The position numbers and the translations under genes were made by a program. Source: Bradyrhizobium erythrophlei (lineage in GTDB: Bacteria > Pseudomonadota > Alphaproteobacteria > Rhizobiales > Xanthobacteraceae). Taken from it: DNA of 64,000 bases. The notes below the pieces were generated by a model. That model did no database searches, had not been told where the DNA came from, and saw nothing but the letters and a program-made list of their open reading frames with translations. Position 1 is the first letter of the stretch, and every line of letters begins with the position of its first letter. The DNA lies in assembly GCF_900129425.1 (NCBI RefSeq), contig NZ_LT670817.1, positions 3,658,001 to 3,722,000 on the forward strand. Direction: 5' to 3'. Shown here in pieces: positions 17,557 through 26,539 of the stretch.

Positions 17557-17787
17557 ATGACCGCCTTACCAATTGGGTTTTCACGGCAGGGTGTGGCTGC
17601 GCTTCTGTCTGCACTGCCCAGCGCCAAGTCGAGCATGGTGCGCCGGCTCGTTGCGGCCAGCGATGATCCCGCGAAGCGCCGCATTCGTGAATGGCTTGCG
17701 AATCTAGGGGATGAGCGTCTGTCGGGCCTCGGCCTGACGCCGCAGGACATTCTTGTCCTGCGGCGCGGGCAGGGACCTCATCTTTAG
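17557..17787 (+). CDS. Small protein with a DUF1127-like C-terminus
   Basis: The protein has 76 residues from the ATG at 17557. An earlier in-frame start at 17437 would add an Arg-rich stretch without coding character. The C-terminal part IREWLANLGDERLSGLGL followed by TPQDI has the helix pattern of DUF1127-like proteins (RxLxxLxDRxLxDIGL). In alphaproteobacteria such short proteins affect phosphate, RNA or stress responses. The Arg-rich character typical of DUF1127 is weak here, so it may be a relative only. Confidence 0.5.
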   Translation: MTALPIGFSRQGVAALLSALPSAKSSMVRRLVAASDDPAKRRIREWLANLGDERLSGLGLTPQDILVLRRGQGPHL

Positions 17788-17838
17788 CCCTTAGGCCGCC
17801 TCAGTTGGCGGGGTCATCGTTCTGAGAATGTCGCCTTT

Positions 17839-17960
17839 TGGCACTTTTCGGACATGGGTGGTCACGCTGACGATGTCTGTTTTTGAGGGTAAAGCAGACG
17901 GCCCAGTTGCGCGCCCGGACTTCCGAATTTGGACCCGAAACGGACATGCGTCGACCGGGG
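17839..17960. repeat. Repeat copy C of a dispersed intergenic family
   Basis: Ordered units GGACATGGGT, GACGATGTCTGTT, a CAGAC unit, and GGACCCGAAACGGACATGCG match copy B (12348-12475) unit for unit, with variable spacing. The GACGATGTCTGTT block is identical in both. It lies just before the double-GAF kinase gene. Confidence 0.6.
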
Positions 17961-18077
17961 TATCCAGCGGTGAACAGCTCTGATCCCTGCGTTTTGTTTG
18001 CGCCGTGATATGGCGCGGTCTGTACGCCCGGGTTCGGATTGGCTAGCATTTGCCAAGAGGTCGTTCAGGACGGCAAA

Positions 18078-20159
18078 ATGGCCAAGCGGGCGCAGAAAGC
18101 AGGAAAGCGCGCGACAGCGCCCAAGCGCGCCGGGCCCGTCCGCGAGCCGAAGTCCGGCAAGTCCAAGCCCGAGAGGCCGAAAAGCGAGATTCGCGCGGCG
18201 CGGGTTCGCCAAACCGCCAGTGCCGGAATCCCGCGCACAGCCGGTCCGCAGAAAATCATCGAAGAGCTCCAGCGGAGGCTCGACGAATCCTCGCGGCAGC
18301 AGACCGCAACCGCCGACGTTTTGAAAGTGATCAGCCGCTCGGCCTTCGACCTGCAAACCGTGCTCGAGACGCTGGTCAAGTCCGCGATGGCACTTTGCGA
18401 CGCTCACACCGGTGCGATCTTCCAGAAGCGCGGCGATCTTTACCACATGACCGCCGGCCAGGGTTACTCGCCCGAGATGCTGACCTACGCCCATGACCAT
18501 CCACTCACGCCGGGCATGGGCAGCAATGTCGGCCGCGTGGCGCTGACCGGCAAGGTCGTGCAAATCGGGGATGTCGAAGCCGACCCGGACTATCAAGCCT
18601 TCGGCTACCAGCGCGTCGGCCACTACCGCGCGATGCTTGGCGTTCCGATCATGCGCGACGGCAAGGTCGACGGTGTATTTTCTCTGGCACGACCGGAGCC
18701 GGGACCTTTCACAGAGCGCCAGGTTGAGCTGGTGCAAACCTTTGCCGACCAGGCCATGATCGCGATCGAGAACACGCGACTGTTCAACGAGACCAGGGAA
18801 GCGCTGGAGCATCAAACCGCAACTTCTGAAGTGCTGCAGGTGATCAGCAGTTCGATGGCTGACGCTCAGCCGGTATTCGAGCGAATTCTCGACTGCACAG
18901 AGCGGCTTTTCGATGTCAGGACAGCCGCGGTTTTTCTTGCCCCCGGCGACGGCCTGCTGCATCTGGCGGCTCGCCGCGGAATTGGCGTCGCCTCGCTTGA
19001 CGCGGTCTATCCGATGCCGATGGAGCAGACTGCAGGCTACCACGTCATCCGCGAGCGGAGGCAGATGTATTTTCCCGACGTGATCAACGGGGAGAATGTG
19101 CCGTTCAGCTTGCGCAGGGCTGGCCATGCGATGGGCAATTTCTCCAACGTCATAACGCCTATGTTCTGGCAGGCGCAGGGTGTCGGCACGATCTCGGTTA
19201 CACGCGAACCGAATGTAGCGTTCAGCGACAAGGAGTTGCGCCTGCTCCAGACTTTCGCCGACCAGGCTGTCATCGCGATCGAGAACGCGCGGTTGTTCAA
19301 CGAGGTGCAGACGCGGACCAGGGAACTATCGCAATCGCTTGACGATCTGCGCACCGCCCAGGATCGCCTCGTGCAGACCGAGAAGTTGGCGTCGCTTGGC
19401 CAACTCACCGCCGGCATCGCCCACGAGATCAAGAATCCGCTCAATTTCGTCAACAATTTCTCCGCGCTGTCGGCGGAATTGACCGACGAACTCAATGACG
19501 TGCTCAAGCCCGCAGCGCTCGACGACCGGATTCGGGAGGAAGTCGACGGACTGACGCTAATGCTGAAAGACAACCTCAAAAAGGTCGTCCAGCATGGCAA
19601 GCGCGCCGACTCGATCGTCAAGAACATGCTGCTCCACTCGCGCGAGGGCTCCGGCGAACAGCGGCCGACGGATATCAATACGCTTCTGGATGAGAGCCTC
19701 AATCTGGCCTATCACGGTGCGCGCGCCGAGAAGCCGGGCTTCAATATCACGCTGCAACGCGACTTCGCTGCAGGATTAGGCGCGATCGAAGCGTTTCCGC
19801 AGGAAATTACCCGCGCATTCCTCAATCTGATTTCAAATGGATTCTATGCCGCGACCAGGCGCAAGACGGAAAATGGCGGCTCGGATTTTGAACCGGTGCT
19901 TTCTGCCGCCACCAAAAATCTCGGAGATCGCGTGGAAGTTCGCATCCGCGACAACGGCACCGGCATTTCCGCGGAGGTGAAGGACAAGATGTTCAATCCG
20001 TTCTTTACCACTAAACCGGCAGGTGAGGGGACCGGGCTTGGGCTGTCGATGAGCCACGACATCATCGTGAAACAACACGGCGGCACGATCGAGGTCGAGA
20101 CGGAACAAGGGCAGTTTACGGAATTCAGGATCATTCTGCCGCGGAAGGGGCCAGGGTGA
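18078..20159 (+). CDS. Cytoplasmic histidine kinase with two GAF domains
   Basis: The protein is 693 residues from ATG 18078; a TTG at 18039 is in frame but less likely. The N-terminal 65 residues are Lys/Arg/Pro-rich and disordered. Two GAF domains follow (about 90-230 and 270-430), each closing with the phrase TFADQAMIAIENTRLFNE or a close variant. HisKA then HATPase follow: EKLASLGQLTAGIAHEIKNP, NLISNGFYA, DNGTGIS, GTGLGLSMS. No membrane segment is present. Kinases of this type are abundant in Bradyrhizobium, usually without a neighbouring regulator, as here. The second GAF lacks obvious cofactor-binding residues. Confidence 0.92.
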   Translation: MAKRAQKAGKRATAPKRAGPVREPKSGKSKPERPKSEIRAARVRQTASAGIPRTAGPQKIIEELQRRLDESSRQQTATADVLKVISRSAFDLQTVLETLVKSAMALCDAHTGAIFQKRGDLYHMTAGQGYSPEMLTYAHDHPLTPGMGSNVGRVALTGKVVQIGDVEADPDYQAFGYQRVGHYRAMLGVPIMRDGKVDGVFSLARPEPGPFTERQVELVQTFADQAMIAIENTRLFNETREALEHQTATSEVLQVISSSMADAQPVFERILDCTERLFDVRTAAVFLAPGDGLLHLAARRGIGVASLDAVYPMPMEQTAGYHVIRERRQMYFPDVINGENVPFSLRRAGHAMGNFSNVITPMFWQAQGVGTISVTREPNVAFSDKELRLLQTFADQAVIAIENARLFNEVQTRTRELSQSLDDLRTAQDRLVQTEKLASLGQLTAGIAHEIKNPLNFVNNFSALSAELTDELNDVLKPAALDDRIREEVDGLTLMLKDNLKKVVQHGKRADSIVKNMLLHSREGSGEQRPTDINTLLDESLNLAYHGARAEKPGFNITLQRDFAAGLGAIEAFPQEITRAFLNLISNGFYAATRRKTENGGSDFEPVLSAATKNLGDRVEVRIRDNGTGISAEVKDKMFNPFFTTKPAGEGTGLGLSMSHDIIVKQHGGTIEVETEQGQFTEFRIILPRKGPG

Positions 20160-20292
20160 ACCGCCATACCATCTCGCCCATGGGTCGGCCTCGAATACGG
20201 TTGTTGATTGCCGCGGTGCATGAGTCTCCGTTTGGGGCCTGGCTGACGTCCTCCTGTCGCGGGATGTCCGATTTTGCGCCGATAGGCGGCGC

Positions 20293-21219
20293 TTACGCGG
20301 TGTGCGTCTTGTCCGTCACGGTCGCGAGCATGGCCTGGATTTGTCGCGCCTGCTCCACGATGAATTCGAAGACGATGCGGGTGCGTGGCGCCAGATGCCG
20401 TCGCGACGGATAGACCAGGTTCAACGGAATACCCGGCGCCGGAAATTCGCTCAGCACGGAAACCAGCATGCCACTGTGCAGATCATCGAGCACCTCGAAC
20501 AAGGGGAGCAGGGCAATGCCGTATCCGCTGCGCGCGGCGACGCGCACCGCGCCGACGTCATTGGCGAGAAATCCCCCGGACACGTGGAACTGCTGGGATC
20601 CGTCGGGCGTGACAAAGGTCCAAACGTTCGAATCCGGTCCGATGTCGTGCACGATGCAGGTGTGACTCGCAAGGTCGGCGGGTGTAGAGGGTCTGCCGTT
20701 TCGCTCAATATAGCTTGGCGCTGCCACAACGACAAACCAAGCCGTCCCCGATCGGCGCACCACCAGGGAAGCATCCGTGACCTCGCCCACACGCATGGCG
20801 AGGTCAAGCCGGTCTTCGATCATGTCGCCGAACCGATCGCTGACCACGAGTTCGACCTTCAGCCCCGGATGATCGGCGAGCAAGCTTGGCAGACGTTGGG
20901 CGAGGAAACGGCTGCCGGTCACCGTAACACCTACGCGCACCAGCCCGACCGGCGAGGCGCGCTGCCGGCCGAGAGCTGCTTCCATTCCATCGACGCCGTC
21001 CACTACCGGTCGGGCTAGGCCGAGCAGCATCTGCCCATCGTCGGTCAGGCTGAGTTTTCGCGTCGTGCGATGGAGGAGGCGGACCCCAAAATGCTCCTCC
21101 AGCTGCGAAATCTGCCGGGCCACCGCCGCCTGGCTTACCTCGCGCTCACGGGCGACGGCCGAAAAGGAACCCGTCTCGACCACCCGTACCAAGACGCCAA
21201 GCGCGCCCAGAAGGTCCAT
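20293..21219 (-). CDS. LysR-family transcriptional regulator
   Basis: The protein has 308 residues from the ATG at 21219 (MDLLGALGVLVRVVETG). A start seven codons earlier is possible. The N-terminal helix-turn-helix reads SFSAVAREREVSQAAVARQI and the linker VRLLHRTTRKLSLTDDG. The effector domain ends with PLNLVYPSRRHLAPRTR, the CrgA/DsdC-like subgroup. The gene is divergent from a small membrane ORF and an EmrAB-type export operon, so it is the likely regulator of that operon. Confidence 0.92.
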   Translation of the reverse strand: MDLLGALGVLVRVVETGSFSAVAREREVSQAAVARQISQLEEHFGVRLLHRTTRKLSLTDDGQMLLGLARPVVDGVDGMEAALGRQRASPVGLVRVGVTVTGSRFLAQRLPSLLADHPGLKVELVVSDRFGDMIEDRLDLAMRVGEVTDASLVVRRSGTAWFVVVAAPSYIERNGRPSTPADLASHTCIVHDIGPDSNVWTFVTPDGSQQFHVSGGFLANDVGAVRVAARSGYGIALLPLFEVLDDLHSGMLVSVLSEFPAPGIPLNLVYPSRRHLAPRTRIVFEFIVEQARQIQAMLATVTDKTHTA

Positions 21220-21380
21220 CGATTTCCTCGAAAAACGCAAAGATCATTCAAAGGAAAGCGGGATTATCGCGCTGAGGCAAGAGGCGTAATTGGGATGCGC
21301 TGCATACCGGCGTTGCGCCCAAGCATCCAGCGAGCCGCGCGGCGCCGTTACGACGGAACCGGAAGACAGCGAGGTGATCC

Positions 21381-21581
21381 ATGTCAAAGCTTCTCGCAAT
21401 TGTGGCCAGCCTGAAGGCCATCCTCATCGCGGCCAGCGTCGCCTTCACACGCGGCGACATGCTCTCCGTCATCCTGATCTCGGTCTTGTTCAACCTCGCC
21501 GAGCTTGGCGCGAAGCCGGTCGGTCAGACCGTACCGCGCGACAGCATGGCGGTCTCGCAAAACGACGATCGCGGTCGCTGA
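21381..21581 (+). CDS. Small membrane protein at the head of the efflux operon
   Basis: The ORF has 66 residues with a hydrophobic N-terminal half (MSKLLAIVASLKAILIAASV and MLSVILISVLFNLAELGA) and a polar tail. It begins 28 bases before the adaptor gene's ribosome-binding site region and is preceded by a weak GAGGTG site. The position and the two membrane segments suggest a real small protein co-transcribed with the exporter. I do not recognise the family. Confidence 0.55.
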   Translation: MSKLLAIVASLKAILIAASVAFTRGDMLSVILISVLFNLAELGAKPVGQTVPRDSMAVSQNDDRGR

Positions 21582-21609
21582 TTTCAAATTCACGCAAGGA
21601 GCGGTAATC

Positions 21610-22908
21610 ATGTTCGAAGACAATGTTTTGGAAAGGGACGAGGCCCCGCCCCATGAGCTTGAGAGCCCGGAATCGGTTCCGGCCTTCGGTCGCGAACGTG
21701 ACCTTCAACCCCGGACGCAGGACGTAACCTCGCGCAATTCTTCGCCGCAGGAAAGTCCGGTCGCCAAGGGGCCTGCATCGCCGGTTCCTGCATCGCCGGT
21801 TGAAGCGGAAGACGGTCGGCCGTTGCCAACCAAGCAGCCCCGGAGTGGCTTCTTGCGTCGCCGCCCCGTTGTCTCCGCCATCGGTGCGATCCTTCTCGCT
21901 GCTGTCCTGGGCGGCGGCTATCTCTACATCGACTACGCCGAGCGTTTTGTGTCCACGGACGATGCGTTTATTGCGGCACGGCAGTCCTCGCTTGCCCCGA
22001 AAGTGTCGGGCTACCTCACCGCCGTCCCTGTCACTGACAACGAGCATGTTGCCGCCGGCGACGTGATCGCCCGCATCGACGACCGCGACTATCGCACCGC
22101 GCTCGATCAGGCGGAGGCCCAGGTTGCGGCCGCGCAGGCCAGTATCGAGAACATCGACGCACAGCTCAATGTGCAGCAGGCGCAGATCAGCGCCAACCAG
22201 GCGCAGGTGGATCAAACGCAGGCGGCGCTGGTGTTCGCGCAGCAGCAGGCGGAGCGCTACGAGCACCTGGAGCAAACGGGCTACGGCACCGTTCAGAACG
22301 CCCAGCAGTACACGTCGCAACTGCATCAGCAGCAGGCTGCGCTGCAGAGTGCGCAGGCGACCCTCAGGCTCGCGCAGCGGCAGATCGAGGCGCTGAAGGC
22401 GCAACACAACAGCGCGATCGCCAACCTCGCGCAAGCAAAAGCCCAGCGTGACCAGGCGAAACTCAATCTTTCCTATACGACGGTTACGGCCGCCCAGCCG
22501 GGACGTGTTGTCAACCTCAGCGCCGCAGTCGGCCAGTTCGCGCAGCCGGGCACCAGCCTGACGATGTTTGTGCCTGATGAAATCTGGGTCACGGCCAACT
22601 TCAAGGAGATTCAGCTCGATCGCATGCGGCCCGGAGATCCGGTAACGCTCGAGATCGACGCTTATCCGGAACGCACGATCCGCGGCCATGTCGACAGCGT
22701 TCAGTCCGGATCCGGCACCGCGTTCTCGCTACTGCCGGCCCAGAACGCCACCGGCAACTACGTCAAGATCGTCCAGCGCGTGCCGGTCAAGCTCATCATG
22801 GACAATCCGCCGACCGACGTCGCGCTCGGCCCGGGCATGTCGGTGGTCCCGACGGTGCGGATCAATCCCAGGCCGTCGCTGGTTGAGCGGCTGAGGAAGT
22901 ACCTATGA
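21610..22908 (+). CDS. HlyD/EmrA-family membrane-fusion protein of a drug exporter
   Basis: The protein has 432 residues from ATG 21610, preceded by AAGGAGCGG; the upstream in-frame extension is basic and non-coding. Domain order: Pro-rich cytoplasmic N-terminus (1-80), one membrane helix (AIGAILLAAVLGGGYLYI), lipoyl half (VSTDDAFIAARQSSLAPKVS), a Gln/Ala-rich coiled-coil hairpin (about 165-305), second lipoyl half (LSYTTVTAAQPGRVVNL) and beta-barrel. EmrA-type adaptors trimerise in the periplasm and join EmrB to TolC. The gene overlaps the transporter gene by ATGA. No tolC homologue is nearby. Confidence 0.93.
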   Translation: MFEDNVLERDEAPPHELESPESVPAFGRERDLQPRTQDVTSRNSSPQESPVAKGPASPVPASPVEAEDGRPLPTKQPRSGFLRRRPVVSAIGAILLAAVLGGGYLYIDYAERFVSTDDAFIAARQSSLAPKVSGYLTAVPVTDNEHVAAGDVIARIDDRDYRTALDQAEAQVAAAQASIENIDAQLNVQQAQISANQAQVDQTQAALVFAQQQAERYEHLEQTGYGTVQNAQQYTSQLHQQQAALQSAQATLRLAQRQIEALKAQHNSAIANLAQAKAQRDQAKLNLSYTTVTAAQPGRVVNLSAAVGQFAQPGTSLTMFVPDEIWVTANFKEIQLDRMRPGDPVTLEIDAYPERTIRGHVDSVQSGSGTAFSLLPAQNATGNYVKIVQRVPVKLIMDNPPTDVALGPGMSVVPTVRINPRPSLVERLRKYL

Positions 22909-24506
22909 GTGCCGCAGCGATCCAGGCCGGCCCATCCGCGAGCGGCACCGGCGCGGTCAATCCCTGGGTGATCGCCATACTGGTCGCGCTCGCAAGCTTC
23001 ATGGAGGTGCTCGATACCACCATCGCCAACGTGGCGTTGCCTTACATCGCCGGCGGCATGGGGGTGAGCGAGGACGAAGCGTCCTGGGTGGTCACCACCT
23101 ATCTGGTCTCCAACGCCATCATCCTGACGGCCTCGAGCTTCCTGGCTCGGAAGCTCGGCCGCAAAAACTTCTTCCTGATCTCTCTCGGACTATTCACCCT
23201 CAGCTCGCTGTTGTGCGGTTTTGCGCCAAATCTGAATGCGCTGCTGTTTTTCCGCATCCTGCAGGGCCTCGGCGGTGGCGGCATGGTGCCGGTCGCCCAG
23301 TCGATCCTGGCGGATGCGTTTCCGCCGGCGAAGCGCGGCCAGGCCTTTGCGGTGTTCGGCGTCGCGGTAGTGGTTGCCCCGGTGGTCGGGCCGACACTCG
23401 GCGGCTGGTTGTCCGACAATGTCTCCTGGCACTGGTGCTTTTTGATCAACGCACCGGTCGGCGTGATCGCGATGGTGCTGATCGCGCTGATCTTGCAGGA
23501 GTCCCCGACCGCGCGCGCGGCGGCGCGGGCGCAGCAGCAAGGCATCAGGTTCGACGTCGTCGGCTTCATGCTGGTCGCGACTTTTCTCGGTGCGCTTGAG
23601 GTAGTGTTGGACCGCGGCCTGGAGGATGACTGGTTCGGCTCATCCTTCATCGTCACGTTCACGGTCATTTGCGGTCTGGCGTTCGTGCTGATGATTCCGT
23701 GGGGGCTGACCCGCCCCAATCCGATCATCGACCTGCGCATGGTGGCGACGCGCCAGTTCGGTGCCTGCTTCCTGGTGATGCTGGCGACCGGCGCCATCCT
23801 GCTTGCCACCACACAGTTCCTGCCGGAGCTGGTGCAACAGGATTTCGGCTACACCGCGACCTGGGCAGGTCTCGTGCTCTCACCGGGCGGCGTGGTGACC
23901 ATGGTGATGATGTTCGTCGTCGGCCGTGTGGCGGCCAAGGTGCAGCCCAAATATCTGATCATCGCCGGCGCGCTTGTCATCGCGCTCTCGATGTACGGCA
24001 TGACCAACGTGTACGGCGATCTCGGCTTCTGGTTCATGGCGCGGTCGCGGATGCTGCTGGGCGTTGGACTGCCGCTCGTCTTCGTGCCGATCATGGCCGC
24101 ATCCTACGATGGCATTCCGCCATCCCTAACCGACCAGGCCTCGGCCCTGATCAACGCCGCCCGCAATACCGGGGGCTCGATCGGCGTCTCCATCGTCTCC
24201 AACGTGTTGACGCACCGCGAGCAGTTTCACCAGAGCCGGCTCGTCGAGCAGGTGGTCCCGTCGAGCGCGGAATATCAGAACACGCTGCAGCAGGTCACGA
24301 GCTACTTCGCTGCCCAGGGCAGTTCGCTGGCGCAGGCGCATGACCAGGCCATTCAATGGATTGGCGTGCAGGTGCAGGCGCAGGCGTCCTTCCTTGGCTA
24401 CATGGATGCGTTCCTGGTGCTGATGCTGATCTCGCTTTCCGCCGTGCCGCTCGCGCTTGCGCTCCGCAAGGTCAAGCTGGGCGGTCCGGTCCACATGGGC
24501 CACTGA
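22905..24506 (+). CDS. EmrB/QacA-type (DHA2, 14-helix) drug:H+ antiporter
   Basis: The protein has 533 residues and about 14 membrane helices. Motif C/D features include FMEVLDTTIANVALPYIAGG in helix 1, WVVTTYLVSNAI, RKLGRKNFFLISLGLF (motif A) and GGGMVPVAQSIL. The C-terminal region NAARNTGGSIGVSIVSNVLT is typical of EmrB. It is coupled to the EmrA-like adaptor by a 4-base overlap. It probably exports hydrophobic antimicrobials or plant phenolics through a TolC-type channel, under control of the divergent LysR protein. The substrate is not deducible. Confidence 0.94.
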   Translation: MSAAAIQAGPSASGTGAVNPWVIAILVALASFMEVLDTTIANVALPYIAGGMGVSEDEASWVVTTYLVSNAIILTASSFLARKLGRKNFFLISLGLFTLSSLLCGFAPNLNALLFFRILQGLGGGGMVPVAQSILADAFPPAKRGQAFAVFGVAVVVAPVVGPTLGGWLSDNVSWHWCFLINAPVGVIAMVLIALILQESPTARAAARAQQQGIRFDVVGFMLVATFLGALEVVLDRGLEDDWFGSSFIVTFTVICGLAFVLMIPWGLTRPNPIIDLRMVATRQFGACFLVMLATGAILLATTQFLPELVQQDFGYTATWAGLVLSPGGVVTMVMMFVVGRVAAKVQPKYLIIAGALVIALSMYGMTNVYGDLGFWFMARSRMLLGVGLPLVFVPIMAASYDGIPPSLTDQASALINAARNTGGSIGVSIVSNVLTHREQFHQSRLVEQVVPSSAEYQNTLQQVTSYFAAQGSSLAQAHDQAIQWIGVQVQAQASFLGYMDAFLVLMLISLSAVPLALALRKVKLGGPVHMGH

Positions 24507-24533
24507 GGCCGATGAAACGATAAGGAGGCCGAC

Positions 24534-24923
24534 ATGTTGCTTCATCTGCCAATCGCAATGATGTTAACGCTTTCACCCATCGCCGTTTCCGATTCCGTGC
24601 CACAGTTCGACATTGCGAGAGAATGCCGTTTTGAGGGCGGCTCAGTCGGCACCTTCGACCGCTGCTCGCAAGACGAGGCTGCCGCACTTTCCGAGCTCAA
24701 GGGGAAATGGGTAACGTTCGGCAGTGTCGATCAGAAAACCTGCATGGCCACGACGAGGATCGGCGGTTTCGCGAGCTACGTCGACCTGTTGACCTGCCTG
24801 GAAATGGCGCGCGGCGTTGTGAGCGCAAACAATAATCCCGAGGAGCCGCGCACGAAGTCCGGATCGGAGCCAACGCGACCGGACGGGACCGGCGTAACCG
24901 TCGGCGAAGCACATCGGCATTGA
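24534..24923 (+). CDS. Small secreted protein of unknown function
   Basis: The protein has 129 residues with a short hydrophobic leader (MLLHLPIAMMLTLSPIAVSDS). It contains four cysteines (ECRFEGG, DRCSQDE, KTCMATT, LTCLEMA) in its mature part, which suggests two disulfides in the periplasm. The C-terminus (GTGVTVGEAHRH) is polar. A strong ribosome-binding site (AAGGAGGCCGAC) precedes the ATG, and it is 27 bases after the EmrB-like stop, so it may belong to the same transcript. I know no function for this type. Confidence 0.75.
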   Translation: MLLHLPIAMMLTLSPIAVSDSVPQFDIARECRFEGGSVGTFDRCSQDEAAALSELKGKWVTFGSVDQKTCMATTRIGGFASYVDLLTCLEMARGVVSANNNPEEPRTKSGSEPTRPDGTGVTVGEAHRH

Positions 24924-24968
24924 GAGGACGATTCCAGGCGGACGCCGCTGATGCGCCGGCGCGAGGCT

Positions 24969-25241
24969 TCAGCAGCCGCGGCAGATGGCCAGCTTTCGAT
25001 CGAGCTCGACGTCGAGAACCTGCTGCTGGCGCTCCCACGCCGACAGGACCTCGTTTTGGGGAACGTCCGCTTTTGTAGGCTGCCGATGGCCGATCGGCGC
25101 GAGCCAGGGCAATTGCGAGGTCAGAACGCCGGGGTTGTTTTGATCGCGCGCTGCAGCAGGAGAGAGCAGACCGAACAGGGCAACGCCGGCAACAAGTGCT
25201 GCGGCAATACTCCTCGAATGCTTCGTTGTGGAGCTGGACAT
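24969..25241 (-). CDS. Small secreted protein ending in ICRGC (family member 1)
   Basis: The protein is 90 residues from ATG 25241, which has an excellent site (AAAGGAGTGTCACC) and starts a signal peptide ending near SPAAARDQ. Further upstream in-frame codons lack a site. The mature part contains APIGHRQPTKADVPQ and ends LDRKLAICRGC. The same IGHRQP and LDRK...ICRGC blocks occur in the protein at 42290-42559, and ICRGC also ends the protein at 44433-44699. The final CxxC could form a disulfide, bind a metal or be a modification site. It is convergent with the secreted protein gene to its left. Confidence 0.8.
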   Translation of the reverse strand: MSSSTTKHSRSIAAALVAGVALFGLLSPAAARDQNNPGVLTSQLPWLAPIGHRQPTKADVPQNEVLSAWERQQQVLDVELDRKLAICRGC

Positions 25242-25400
25242 GGTGACACTCCTTTCGCGGGCTCGGGATGAGCAACTCGCTTCTGGTGTCACCTTGACTG
25301 ATCGCGCCGAGACGCTGAATGCGGGACGGGATCGAATAAATGCTCGTTCGTCTCATCGACCGCAGGTAACGGAACGGCTTACCTGTCAGTCGTCGCTAGC

Positions 25401-26414
25401 CTAGGCCTCTATCGGATTCGCGTCGCCCGGGACTGCCAGCCTTGTAAAGACATCCTGGCCGGATGGCTCCTGCATCTTGCGCCATTGGGCCGGCGTGATG
25501 CCCATATGGGCCTTGAAGGCGCGCTGGAACGCCGCTTCCGATTGATAGCCCACCGACTCCGCCACGGCGCCGGTGGAAAGAGAAGATCTTCTCAGTTCGT
25601 TGGCGGCGAGCGTCATTCGGATGTCGGTCAGCAGATCGCTGGCCGAGCGCCCGAGCTTCTCCCGGAACTGGCGCGCAAGGGTTGCCCGCGACATGTTGCA
25701 CAGACGCGCAAGGTCGGGCAGCGACCATGCGCGCGCAGGTTCGTTGAACAGAGCGGCTACCGCAGGCGCGAGGCGTGGATGACCAGCCAAAGCAAGGATG
25801 CCGCGTGGCGAGTCTTCGGTCTCGCTTGCGAGTCGCAGCACAAGCGCAAACATTGCCGTCGATAGCGCGTTCAGCATCGCGCGGCCTCCGAGATGATCGT
25901 CCGCGGACTCACTGCGCATCAGTGAGACGAGCCCCGCGAGTTGCGCGGCCGTTTCCTTCTGTCCAAGGTGAGGGCCGGCATGCTGTCCAAGGTGAGGGCC
26001 GGCATGCACCACCAGGCGCCGCGGCAGATAGCTGCGCAGCAGGCGGTCGTGCGGCTGAGTAATTGCGAAGTGTCCGCACAACAGATCGAGCCGCTCGTCC
26101 GAACCGAAATTTTCGCTGATCGTGAAGTTGAGGGACGCGCGGTTGCGGGCGGGCAGGGGAGCGACCCCGCTGCCATCGTGCATGACATGCCGTGGGTTAC
26201 CGGGAAGCAAAAGAATGTCGCCGGCCTTGAGCTGCAAGGGGCGGCCTCCTGCCGGATCTTCCAGTGTCGCGGATCCCGCGAGCACGGCGTGGTACGGGAT
26301 TTCGTTGGTTTCGCCCGGCCCTTGGTCAATGCGCCAAGGCGTGCCGTAGGAGCAGCGCAGGTCGAGCCGTCCGCGCACCGGCATCATCTCGAACAGCCGG
26401 CTAAGCCAGTCCAT
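25401..26414 (-). CDS. AraC-family regulator with cupin sensor (AraC_binding_2/cupin_6 type)
   Basis: The protein has 337 residues. The N-terminal domain (MDWLSRLFEMMPVRG, then GDILLLPGNPRHVMHDG) is the cupin-type ligand domain found in regulators beside AhpD-like and stress genes. The C-terminal DNA-binding domain has WSLPDLARLCNMSRATLARQ and STGAVAESVGYQSEAAFQRA, ending MGITPAQWRK. Between them is an exact 8-residue tandem duplication, HAGPHLGQ twice, encoded by a 24-bp tandem repeat. It is divergent from the ahpD-like/DUF417/ipdC genes, its probable targets. Confidence 0.92.
   Translation of the reverse strand: MDWLSRLFEMMPVRGRLDLRCSYGTPWRIDQGPGETNEIPYHAVLAGSATLEDPAGGRPLQLKAGDILLLPGNPRHVMHDGSGVAPLPARNRASLNFTISENFGSDERLDLLCGHFAITQPHDRLLRSYLPRRLVVHAGPHLGQHAGPHLGQKETAAQLAGLVSLMRSESADDHLGGRAMLNALSTAMFALVLRLASETEDSPRGILALAGHPRLAPAVAALFNEPARAWSLPDLARLCNMSRATLARQFREKLGRSASDLLTDIRMTLAANELRRSSLSTGAVAESVGYQSEAAFQRAFKAHMGITPAQWRKMQEPSGQDVFTRLAVPGDANPIEA
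25959..26006 (-). repeat. 24-bp perfect tandem repeat inside the AraC gene
   Basis: CTGTCCAAGGTGAGGGCCGGCATG-type units (24 bases) occur twice in succession at 25959-25982 and 25983-26006. They stay in frame and double the peptide HAGPHLGQ in the linker between sensor and DNA-binding domain. Confidence 0.9.
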
Positions 26415-26539
26415 CGAAATCTCCTAAACGGACCAAAGTGAGACGATGGAGCATATAATCGAGCTCCCTCGACATTCAACGTCTCCGGTCGCGGTCATAC
26501 TGTCACTCCGCAATCGTTCATCCACGCAGGAGTGTCACC

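Noticed and set aside
17862..19127. 421-codon frame antisense to the double-GAF kinase
   Set aside because: Overlaps a clear kinase gene; its end encodes the dispersed repeat phrase, not a protein family.
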